5,332 nucleotides of DNA from Opitutaceae bacterium (lineage in GTDB: Bacteria > Verrucomicrobiota > Verrucomicrobiia > Opitutales > Opitutaceae): assembly GCA_005787865.1 (NCBI GenBank), contig SXZN01000098.1, forward strand, positions 1 through 5,332, written 5' to 3'. Each line of letters begins with the position of its first letter. The stretch's first letter is position 1. Shown in pieces: positions 1-5,332 of this stretch. The notes below the pieces were generated by a model. That model was given only the letters and a program-made list of their open reading frames with translations. It had not been told where the DNA came from and searched no databases. The position numbers and the translations under genes are program-made.

Positions 1-252
1 GTAGCGAAAAATTACTTTCCCGGGAATAAAAACTTCGAAAAAGCCTTCCGGCGCGAGCTGCTCCATCGGATAGGGCAGCGCTTCCGCGGTCTCGAGGTCA
101 ATGACCGCGCATTTTACGGCGGCCTTCATGAAAGCGCGGACCACCACCCCCGCCGTCGGGCCTTGCGTCAACGGATGCATCCCCAGCCAGCCATGCGGGT
201 TGGCCTGATGATTGCCCAAAAAGGCGTTGAGCTCATTAAGCGGTATGATCAC
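1..252 (-). CDS. glgB: 1,4-alpha-glucan branching enzyme, N-terminal part (cut by window edge)
   Basis: The complement of 252-1 is open for 84 codons and runs off the left edge, so only the N-terminus is visible. The protein begins (V/M)IIPLNELNAFLGNHQ and continues with NPHGWLGMHP at residues 18-27, VVVRAFMKAA at 37-45 and EGFFEVFIPG at 69-78. This order matches the N-terminal beta-sandwich of GlgB: the 'DPHxxLGxHP' motif, then 'VRAFxPxA', then 'GxFExxxPG'. The family moves short alpha-1,4-glucan chains to alpha-1,6 branch points in cytoplasmic glycogen synthesis. The catalytic GH13 domain lies outside the window and cannot be checked. I chose GTG at 252-250 because the recognisable homology starts immediately after it. 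There is no in-frame ATG nearby upstream and no Shine-Dalgarno motif, so the start is tentative. The gene is divergent from the lptD-like gene. An isoamylase or other CBM48 glycoside hydrolase is a less likely alternative. Confidence 0.85.
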   Translation of the reverse strand, partial: MIIPLNELNAFLGNHQANPHGWLGMHPLTQGPTAGVVVRAFMKAAVKCAVIDLETAEALPYPMEQLAPEGFFEVFIPGKVIFRY

Positions 253-406
253 GGACGGATAATCACAGTGACCGACCCCGATGCGGCGTCTAGCCGAAAC
301 ATGGCCCGAACATCCTAGGCGCGGAACTCCGGCCGGCGGTCGCGGTCAGGATTTTGCATTCCTAAATCTATTTGCGCCCGACCTTTGCGCCCGCCACTTC
401 AGACCT
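253..406. promoter_or_regulatory. Divergent intergenic region between glgB and the lptD-like gene
   Basis: These 154 bp separate two divergent genes, so they should hold promoters for both strands. On the plus strand, an AT-rich island at 351-373 (with TTGCAT at 354-359 and TAAATC at 363-368) is the only promoter-like stretch before lptD, but no pair with correct spacing stands out. On the minus strand, GATTAT (264-259) ends six bases before the proposed GTG of glgB, with no good -35 box. A plus-strand reading frame open from ATG 281 joins the lptD frame, but its 42 residues are rich in Arg, Gly and Pro and would bury the signal peptide, so I treat this stretch as non-coding. Confidence 0.45.
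371..393. repeat. Perfect 10-bp direct repeat, 13-bp period, before lptD
   Basis: TTTGCGCCCG occurs at 371-380 and again at 384-393, separated by ACC. The second copy is followed by CC, so the match nearly continues into a second 13-bp unit. It lies 13 bp before the ATG of the lptD-like gene, in what would be its 5' untranslated leader or promoter-proximal region. It could be a regulator binding site or a chance or slippage duplication. The sequence alone does not decide this. Confidence 0.6.
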
Positions 407-2503
407 ATGCTATTTGTTCGTACTTTCCGCCCGCTCGCCGCGCTCACCGCCGCGTTGGGGCTCTGCGTGGGGTCAGCCTTCAGTCAGAATCAAGCCGCGA
501 CCGTTGACGGACTGAAAGTGGAGACGAACTATGCGACCAAAGAAACCACCGTCACGGGTAACGCGCGGTTAACCTATGGCACGGTGCTGCTAACGGCCGA
601 TACGATTCGTTACAACGACCAGACCCATCTCGCGATTGCCACCGGCCACTTCAACCTGACCTACGCAGCTCGCCGCTTGGTCGCTGATGAGGGCACTTAC
701 AATCTCGCCACTCACGAAATTCATGTGCGCAACCTGCGCCTAGGAGAATTCCCCATTTACCTCTCCGGCGATACCGTCGACGGCACCATCGATGAACTAA
801 CGTTTACCAATGCGACCATCTTCTTCCGTGAAAATGCGAGCTACACACCTTCCATCCATGCCCGCCACCTCACTTACACCAAGGGCAAGATTGTTCGCGC
901 GGAGGGCCTGAGCCTGGGCGTGCTTGGCCGGCATTTTATCTCCCTCCCGCGCTTTGAGCAGGCGCTTGATGCTCCGTTTATTTCTTATCTCAGCGAGCGC
1001 GTCGGCTATCGCGGCAAACTCGGGGCCTTCGCTGAACTGGGCCTGCATGTGCCCGTGGGCACTGGTGTAAAATTAGGCGCTGACGTCGGGCTCTATACCG
1101 CGCGCGGCCTCATGGTGGGCCCCTCGGGCAGTTATCACCAAAGCGCTACGGGGCAGTCCCTCGATGGCTCCTTTCGTTCCGGCTATATTTACGACCTAAG
1201 CAATCGTCGCCAAACTGATGTTCTCGGTCAGGCCGTTCCACGCCAACGCGCCTATCTCGCCTGGGAGCATCACCAGCAGCTCGGCGAATATTTCACGCTA
1301 AATGGTCAGTTCAATTATTGGAGCGACTCGGAAATTTTGCGCGATTTCAATCACAAGGAGTTCGCTCGCCGCCCAGAGCCAGATTCCTTTCTCGAAGGCC
1401 TCTATACTCAGGGCAATTATAGTCTTAGTGCGTTTGCCCGCGTGCATCCCAACCGCTACCACCGCGTCGCCGAGCGCCTGCCCGAACTCCGCTTTGACTT
1501 ACTCCCGAGCCCGCTCGCCCTCGGCTTTTACCAGCGCTTTAACACCAGCGCTGCGGTGCTGCAGGCCGATGCCTGGGGCACCCAGCCTGCTTTGCGCACG
1601 GAGCGACTCGATGCTTACTACGGACTCGAACGTCCCCTCAACCTCGCGCCATGGTTCACGTTCACGCCTGTCGCCGGGGGCCGCGTCACTCACTACACGA
1701 ATGCCCTCGGCTCCAAACAAAATTACACGCGGTCAATCGGCGAGGTTGGCTTCGATGCCCGCCTGCGCTCGACCGGTACTTTCGACTATAAAAATCCCGT
1801 CTGGGAGATCGATGGCTTGCGCCACCTGATCGAGCCTAAACTCGCCTATCGCTACGCACCAACCGCCGCCCGGGGACGCGCTTACATTCCGCCCATCGAC
1901 CGCCGCACTTTCTCGACTTACCTGCAGCCGCTTGCCATCGGAGATTCGCGCTCCATCGATGACCTCAGCGCCCTCGATACGCTGCGGCTGGAGTTTGCCC
2001 ATACGTTGCAGACGCGCGATTCCAGCTATGGCTCGCGCAATTTAGCCTCACTTAATTTTGCCACCGACTACCGCTTTGATCACGTCGCTGGACGCCAACG
2101 ACTCGCTGATTTTTACACTGAGTTCGCCCTTACCCCCGCCCCTTGGCTTAAATGGGAAGTTTTTCAACGCACCAATCTTCACACCTCCAGCCAACAAGAA
2201 CTAAATACGGCGATCGAGCTGATTGACCAGGAATGGTGGACCCTTCGCTTCGCCACCCACTATCTGCGCGACCAGTATCATGAATATTACCTCGAGTATC
2301 GGCAACGACTCAACGAAACCTTCGACGTCACTGGTCTCTGGCGCTACGATTCCCGACACGCACGTTTTAATGAACAAAGCTACGGCGTCTGGCAGCGCCT
2401 CGGTCAAACTTGGGCGATCAAATACGAAATCGCTTGGTTCGATGGCCCCCGCCGCGAGAGCGCCTTCGCCCTCAATATCGAGGTTGAGCTGCTGAAGTTC
2501 TAA
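407..2503 (+). CDS. lptD: LPS-assembly outer-membrane protein LptD (OstA/Imp family)
   Basis: This 698-residue protein is close to the usual size for LptD, the outer-membrane beta-barrel that, with the lipoprotein LptE, inserts lipopolysaccharide into the outer leaflet. From ATG 407 it opens with a clear signal peptide: basic MLFVRTFR, a hydrophobic stretch at about 9-22, and a probable cleavage after AFS (24-26). Residues about 32-150 resemble the periplasmic OstA/LptA-type beta-jellyroll, for example GNARLTYG at 51-58 followed by ADTIRYN at 64-70. The rest is rich in alternating polar and aromatic residues, as in a barrel. It carries RLPEL (357-361) and HLIEP (473-477, followed by KLAYRYAP), both typical of LptD. 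The last residue is Phe, as in many BAM substrates. An in-frame ATG at 281 was rejected because it would put 42 non-signal residues ahead of the signal peptide. No Shine-Dalgarno is seen. Oddly, the mature protein has no cysteine, so the disulfides of E. coli LptD cannot form. Confidence 0.85.
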   Translation: MLFVRTFRPLAALTAALGLCVGSAFSQNQAATVDGLKVETNYATKETTVTGNARLTYGTVLLTADTIRYNDQTHLAIATGHFNLTYAARRLVADEGTYNLATHEIHVRNLRLGEFPIYLSGDTVDGTIDELTFTNATIFFRENASYTPSIHARHLTYTKGKIVRAEGLSLGVLGRHFISLPRFEQALDAPFISYLSERVGYRGKLGAFAELGLHVPVGTGVKLGADVGLYTARGLMVGPSGSYHQSATGQSLDGSFRSGYIYDLSNRRQTDVLGQAVPRQRAYLAWEHHQQLGEYFTLNGQFNYWSDSEILRDFNHKEFARRPEPDSFLEGLYTQGNYSLSAFARVHPNRYHRVAERLPELRFDLLPSPLALGFYQRFNTSAAVLQADAWGTQPALRTERLDAYYGLERPLNLAPWFTFTPVAGGRVTHYTNALGSKQNYTRSIGEVGFDARLRSTGTFDYKNPVWEIDGLRHLIEPKLAYRYAPTAARGRAYIPPIDRRTFSTYLQPLAIGDSRSIDDLSALDTLRLEFAHTLQTRDSSYGSRNLASLNFATDYRFDHVAGRQRLADFYTEFALTPAPWLKWEVFQRTNLHTSSQQELNTAIELIDQEWWTLRFATHYLRDQYHEYYLEYRQRLNETFDVTGLWRYDSRHARFNEQSYGVWQRLGQTWAIKYEIAWFDGPRRESAFALNIEVELLKF

Positions 2504-2521
2504 CCACGCTCCCTCCTAATC

Positions 2522-2547
2522 AGGCCGCCCTTGAGCGCGCCTTGTTT
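2522..2547 (+). terminator. Weak possible hairpin terminator after lptD
   Basis: AGGCCGC (2522-2528) can pair with GCGCGCCT (2535-2542) with one bulged C (2538), leaving a six-base loop. TTGTTT follows at 2542-2547. The stem is short and the T-run is interrupted, so this could at most be a partial terminator between lptD and the methyltransferase gene. It may equally be a chance pairing in GC-rich sequence. Confidence 0.2.
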
Positions 2548-2579
2548 AGCGTAATTATTTCGCGGACTTTTAATTTTTC
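2545..2579 (+). promoter_or_regulatory. AT-rich island, candidate promoter immediately before the methyltransferase gene
   Basis: The bases before the ATG at 2580 are strikingly AT-rich for this window. TTTAAT at 2569-2574 resembles a -10 box, and TTTAGC at 2545-2550 is a poor -35 candidate with an 18-bp spacer. If TTTAAT were used, transcription would start at or next to the ATG itself, giving a leaderless or nearly leaderless message. There is no Shine-Dalgarno motif between it and the start codon. The assignment rests on base composition and weak box matches only. Confidence 0.25.
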
Positions 2580-3833
2580 ATGAACCCCAACATCGCGGCC
2601 AATCAGCAGCGTTTATTCCTCAATTTCCTGAGTGAACTCCACCCGCACCTGCGCCGCGACAGCTCCCTGCCGCGGCGCATTAAAGAAATTTTTAGCCGCA
2701 ATCGCGCCATCGGCTCCCGTGATCGCAAACTTTACCGCGAACTCGTTTATACCGCGCTACGCTTCCTCCCCTGGATCGAACCTTGGCTCGACCAGTCACC
2801 CGAAACAGCCGCCAAAATCACCGCTTGGCTCGCCCCCGAGCTCAAACCGACCTCCGCCTACCGCGCCGCCCACTGTAGCGACTGGCCCGTCGTGCCTGAT
2901 ATCCTAGCGGAAAAAGCCGTCATGCTCACTCGCCTCATAGCCACGACCGCGAATTTGCCGACTACGGCTCCCTTTCAATTTGAGGCCGAAGCCCTCCTCC
3001 CCGACTGGTTTCGCGAACATTGCCCCGCCGCTTTTACCTCACCTCACCTCGACTCCATTAATCGTCGAGCGAATGTCTGGGTGCGCATTCAATGCAATGA
3101 TCGCAACCTCGTCCTCGATGAATTCCGCGGACAGCATTGGGATTTCACGAGCATCCCGGAATTGCCCGACGCACTCTGCCTACCGCCCAATGCCGAAGTC
3201 GCGACCAGCGACGCTTACCGCCGGGGCTTTGTCGAAATTCAAGACCTCGGCTCCCAATTGGTCTTAGCCTGCGCCCCCGTGGCTAGCGGCGAGCGCTGGT
3301 TTGACGCCTGCGCTGGAGCCGGCGGTAAAACCCTCCAACTCGCCCGCCTCGTCGGCCCTACTGGCCAGGTTGAGGCGACTGATATTCGCCCCGAAATTCT
3401 CGATGAACTCGATGATCGCGCTAAGCGGGCCCGCCTGACCAACGTCACCATCGTACACGAAGCAACCGGTCACTACGCGGGTGTACTCGTGGACGCCCCC
3501 TGCTCTGGCTCCGGCACGTGGCGGCGCCAACCTCACTTAAAATGGTATGTGCAACCGGCCACAATTGCCGCGTTCGCTATAACCCAGCAAGAGATTCTCA
3601 CTGCCAACGCTCCGCACGTCGCCGCGGGGGGCATCCTTGTTTACGCCACTTGCTCGCTCAGCCACCACGAAAACGGTGATGTGGTCGCCGCCTTTCTGCA
3701 CACTCACCCTCAGTTTCAAGCCGAAGCACCCGCCCAATCATGGGGTGGCGAGTACGATGGCCTCGGCACCGCCCTCCTGCCCGGTACTCGAAACACGGAT
3801 GGATTCTATGTGGCGCTGCTTCGTCGGAAATAA
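2580..3833 (+). CDS. RsmB/NOP-family RNA (cytosine-5) methyltransferase
   Basis: This 417-residue protein has the layout of RsmB, which methylates cytosine in 16S rRNA using S-adenosylmethionine. Residues about 1-130 look like the helical NusB-like RNA-binding domain (SRDRKLYRELVYTALRF at 46-62). The C-terminal half is a Rossmann-type methyltransferase: EIQDLGSQL (219-227), SAM-binding motif I DACAGAGGKT (242-251), acidic D268 in ATDIR, DAPCSGSGTWRR (305-316) and YATCSL (355-360), ending with DGFYVALLRR. Both conserved cysteines are present: C308 in the PC motif and C358, the expected nucleophile, in the TC motif. The segment between the motif III position and DAPC is about ten residues shorter than in E. 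coli RsmB as I recall it, and the usual motif III Asp is replaced (VHEATGHYAG, 292-301). The start ATG 2580 gives normal family length but has no Shine-Dalgarno. The gene lies 76 bp after lptD. The exact target (16S C967 or another site, or even tRNA) cannot be told, so no symbol is given. Confidence 0.88.
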   Translation: MNPNIAANQQRLFLNFLSELHPHLRRDSSLPRRIKEIFSRNRAIGSRDRKLYRELVYTALRFLPWIEPWLDQSPETAAKITAWLAPELKPTSAYRAAHCSDWPVVPDILAEKAVMLTRLIATTANLPTTAPFQFEAEALLPDWFREHCPAAFTSPHLDSINRRANVWVRIQCNDRNLVLDEFRGQHWDFTSIPELPDALCLPPNAEVATSDAYRRGFVEIQDLGSQLVLACAPVASGERWFDACAGAGGKTLQLARLVGPTGQVEATDIRPEILDELDDRAKRARLTNVTIVHEATGHYAGVLVDAPCSGSGTWRRQPHLKWYVQPATIAAFAITQQEILTANAPHVAAGGILVYATCSLSHHENGDVVAAFLHTHPQFQAEAPAQSWGGEYDGLGTALLPGTRNTDGFYVALLRRK

Positions 3834-3853
3834 ATAAGCCTGATGATCTCCTC

Positions 3854-3882
3854 ACGGTATTTTTCCGATTGCACGCTACCGT
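3854..3882. repeat. 6-bp inverted repeat directly before the proposed scpA start
   Basis: ACGGTA (3854-3859) and TACCGT (3877-3882) are perfect reverse complements separated by 17 bases. The second arm touches the proposed TTG start codon of scpA. The pair could form a weak hairpin near the start, or be an operator half-site pair, or be chance: six bases with a long loop is not strong evidence. There is no T-run after it to support a terminator for the upstream gene. Confidence 0.3.
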
Positions 3883-4713
3883 TTGCCCCCCTCGACTGAC
3901 GCCGTGGTTGCCGAAGCAGATTATCGCATCAAATTGCCCGTCTTTGAGGGCCCTCTGGACTTGCTCCTTTTCCTGATCAGGAAGAATGAGCTCGATATCT
4001 ACGATATCCCGATCGCCCACGTCACGAAACAGTACCTCGAGGCGATCTATGCGATGAAGGACCTCCAAATTGAGGTCGCCGGTGAATTCTTCGTCATGGC
4101 GGCTACCTTGATGGAAATTAAAAGCCGGATGCTGCTCCCCAAGCATCAACAGGCCATTGACCCGAATGCCGAGGAAGATGACCTCGATCCTCGCTGGGAA
4201 CTCGTTCACCAACTGCTCCAGTACAAAAAATTCAAGGAAGCCGCCGGCAACCTCGGCCAGATGTCACTCGACGCCCAGAATATGATGGCGCGGCCCACCT
4301 CGGCCTTCGCGCCCTCGTCGGAACGTCCGCTCAAACACGTCGACCGCATCGATCTGTGGAATTCATTTAACCTTATTCTACGCCGTCTCGCCGAGAAACT
4401 CGTCGTCGGAAACATTCATTCCGAGCAGATAACGGTGTCCGACCAAATGGAATATATTTTGGAACGGCTCAAAACGACAAAGTTCTTCGTCTTCTCGCAA
4501 CTTTTTAGCGAAAAAATTTCCCTCCGCCGCCTCGTGGCAACGTTTCTTGCCCTCCTAGAACTAACCCGCCTCGCTAAACTTCGCCTGGAGCAGACCGAGG
4601 CGTTCAGCGATATTCTTTGCACGGCCGTTGACGAAAAAATTCTTGAAACGCTCCCCGAGCCGAACACGGTAGCGCTACCTGATGAAGAAAGCACCCCGCC
4701 GCTCCCCAGCTAA
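3883..4713 (+). CDS. scpA: Segregation and condensation protein A (kleisin ScpA)
   Basis: ScpA is the kleisin subunit that bridges the two heads of the SMC dimer and binds ScpB, forming the bacterial condensin used in chromosome compaction and segregation. The hallmark N-terminal segment LPVFEGPLDLLLFLI is at residues 18-32, followed by ELDIYDIPIAHVTKQYL (36-52). AGEFFVMAATLMEIKSRMLLP (66-86) completes the SMC-neck-binding helices. An acidic linker (EEDDLD, 97-102) leads to the middle region. The C-terminal winged helix covers about 185-250 (FSEKISLRRLVATFLALLEL, 208-227). At 276 residues it is normal in length. No ATG is available: the frame opens after a stop at 3844-3846 and offers TTG 3883 or GTG 3904. 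Either leaves the core intact and neither has a Shine-Dalgarno, so the start is uncertain by seven codons. The gene follows the methyltransferase gene by 49 bp, and its end overlaps the next gene. No scpB is seen in the window. Confidence 0.93.
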   Translation: MPPSTDAVVAEADYRIKLPVFEGPLDLLLFLIRKNELDIYDIPIAHVTKQYLEAIYAMKDLQIEVAGEFFVMAATLMEIKSRMLLPKHQQAIDPNAEEDDLDPRWELVHQLLQYKKFKEAAGNLGQMSLDAQNMMARPTSAFAPSSERPLKHVDRIDLWNSFNLILRRLAEKLVVGNIHSEQITVSDQMEYILERLKTTKFFVFSQLFSEKISLRRLVATFLALLELTRLAKLRLEQTEAFSDILCTAVDEKILETLPEPNTVALPDEESTPPLPS

Positions 4714-4936
4714 GACCGCGCACTTACTCGGCGTCGGTCTCGATAACCAAGACGGCCACAAGCGCCTCACGTCCGCTGAGCAATTTACGATTGTGGGCGG
4801 ATCAGATGAAACGCATGGCCGCATGACCGAGACTGTCATCAAAACTTTTGAGGAGTTAAAAACTCGCGGCAAAGCCCTGAAGGCCGTCGAACCTCAAGAA
4901 CTCGCCGAGATTATTCATAAATCAACGCCCCGTTAA
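4682..4936 (+). CDS. Small conserved-looking protein of unknown function, overlapping scpA
   Basis: I cannot assign a function. The 84-residue product is soluble-looking, without signal peptide, membrane segment or cysteine. It has a basic N-terminus (MKKAPRRSPAK), then LDNQDGHKRLT (20-30), FTIVGGSDETHGRM (35-48) and a helical, charged C-terminal part (about 49-84, with FEELKTRGKAL at 56-66). The pattern of Asp, Gly, His and the GGS-x-E-T-H stretch looks constrained, and I have an impression that similar short proteins occur in other Verrucomicrobiota; that is memory, not a search. The start ATG 4682 lies 32 bases inside the end of scpA in another frame. No other usable start precedes the distinctive part, which begins just after the scpA stop, so translational coupling to scpA is likely. 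No Shine-Dalgarno is seen. The G+C content and codon style match the neighbours. Confidence 0.75.
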   Translation: MKKAPRRSPAKTAHLLGVGLDNQDGHKRLTSAEQFTIVGGSDETHGRMTETVIKTFEELKTRGKALKAVEPQELAEIIHKSTPR

Positions 4937-4947
4937 TCTCCGTCCGC

Positions 4948-4981
4948 TTGTTATTTATAAACTTCCCACTAGCTTAATCCT
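4948..4981 (+). promoter_or_regulatory. AT-rich island, candidate promoter before thioredoxin
   Basis: The 45-bp gap before trxA holds an AT-rich run containing TTATAA (4955-4960), the best -10-like hexamer in the window, but with no convincing -35 box 16-18 bp upstream. An alternative pair is TTGTTA (4948-4953) with CTTAAT (4973-4978), whose 19-bp spacer is long and which would place the transcript start at the ATG. Thioredoxin genes often have their own promoter, which fits an internal promoter here. No Shine-Dalgarno lies between this run and the start codon. Confidence 0.3.
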
Positions 4982-5305
4982 ATGTCCGATAAAATTGCCG
5001 CCCTTGATAATGCTACCTTCAAATCCGCCATCGCCAGCGCGACGCCGACCCTCGTCGATTTCTGGGCTCCTTGGTGCGGACCGTGCAAAGCGATTGCCCC
5101 GATTCTGGATGAATTGGCCACCGAACTGACCGGTAAACTCAACATCGCCAAAGTGAACGTCGACGATAGCAGCGAACTCGCCGCGGAATTTGGCGTCCGC
5201 GCAATTCCTACCATGCTGCTCTTCAAGGACGGGCAGAAAATCGACCAGTTCGTCGGCATGATGGACAAGGCTTCCCTTAAGGCTAAGCTTGCGGGAAAGA
5301 TCTAA
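4982..5305 (+). CDS. trxA: Thioredoxin
   Basis: This 107-residue protein matches the usual single-domain thioredoxin length of about 105-110. The redox-active motif WCGPC is at residues 31-35, so C32 and C35 form the reversible disulfide. It sits in VDFWAPWCGPCK (25-36), with the buried Asp at D26. The cis-proline is P76 in RAIPTMLLF (73-81). The protein is a cytosolic dithiol reductant, normally recharged by NADPH-thioredoxin reductase, and serves ribonucleotide reductase and other disulfide-forming enzymes. There is no signal peptide, which argues against a periplasmic thioredoxin-like protein. ATG 4982 gives a canonical N-terminus but has no Shine-Dalgarno. It is separated from the small upstream gene by 45 bp containing an AT-rich run. 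The 27 bases after the stop show no clear terminator before the window ends. Confidence 0.97.
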   Translation: MSDKIAALDNATFKSAIASATPTLVDFWAPWCGPCKAIAPILDELATELTGKLNIAKVNVDDSSELAAEFGVRAIPTMLLFKDGQKIDQFVGMMDKASLKAKLAGKI

Positions 5306-5332
5306 GCGCCGAAGATTTCCCCCTTCACTTCA

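Noticed and set aside
263..271. Small palindrome TCACAGTGA upstream of glgB
   Set aside because: Arms of only four bases with a one-base centre are common by chance. There is no second copy and no match to a regulator site I can name.
329..336. CCGGCCGG palindrome in the divergent region
   Set aside because: A GC-only eight-base palindrome is expected by chance in this composition and is not linked to a T-run or a promoter box.
281..406. N-terminal extension of the LptD frame starting at ATG 281
   Set aside because: It would add 42 Arg/Gly/Pro-rich residues ahead of a textbook signal peptide that begins at ATG 407, and it covers the likely divergent promoter region.
423..466. Possible lipoprotein signal (LGLC) in LptD
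   Set aside because: The residue before the cysteine is Leu, whereas a lipobox needs Gly, Ala or Ser there. The AFS site fits ordinary signal peptidase cleavage better.
1302..1829. Plus-strand open frame of 175 codons inside lptD
   Set aside because: It lies wholly within the LptD coding region in another frame and is low in complexity (rich in Ser, Ala, Arg, Pro), as expected of a shadow frame in GC-rich sequence.
3834..3882. Terminator after the methyltransferase gene
   Set aside because: The only inverted repeat has six-base arms and a 17-base loop with no following T-run, so an intrinsic terminator is not supported.
3658..4212. Minus-strand open frame of 184 codons across the methyltransferase/scpA junction
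   Set aside because: It is antisense to two well-supported genes, shows no recognisable domain and has charged, disordered-looking composition, so it is most simply a shadow.

Overview
The window reads as ordinary chromosome from a Gram-negative (diderm) bacterium, moderately GC-rich. The most likely source is a member of the Verrucomicrobiota, perhaps the Opitutaceae. That placement is inferred from the feel of the GlgB, ScpA and RsmB-like proteins, from an LptD with no cysteine in its mature part, and from the absence of Shine-Dalgarno sequences before every gene; no database search was possible. There are no RNA genes, CRISPR arrays, insertion sequences, phage genes or other signs of transfer.

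Layout. Positions 252 to 1 (minus strand) hold the first 84 codons of a 1,4-alpha-glucan (glycogen) branching enzyme that runs off the left edge. A divergent control region of about 150 bp (253-406) follows and contains a perfect 10-bp tandem direct repeat. All remaining genes are on the plus strand: an LptD/OstA-type outer-membrane LPS-assembly protein (407-2503), an RsmB/NOP-family RNA cytosine-5 methyltransferase (2580-3833), the condensin kleisin ScpA (about 3883-4713), an 84-residue protein of unknown function whose start lies inside the scpA end (4682-4936), and thioredoxin (4982-5305). The last 27 bases are non-coding as far as can be seen.

How the genes relate. The five plus-strand genes are close together (gaps of 76 and 49 bp, a 32-bp overlap, then 45 bp) and could be one loose housekeeping cluster. 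They serve different processes: envelope assembly, ribosome modification, chromosome segregation, redox. The scpA/small-protein overlap is the only place where translational coupling looks likely. AT-rich islands before the methyltransferase and before thioredoxin suggest extra internal promoters.

I see no exciting new multi-gene system here. The points most worth a second look are the uncharacterised small protein overlapping scpA, the cysteine-free LptD, the shortened catalytic-core loop in the RsmB-like enzyme, the tandem repeat upstream of lptD, and the general lack of ribosome-binding sites.
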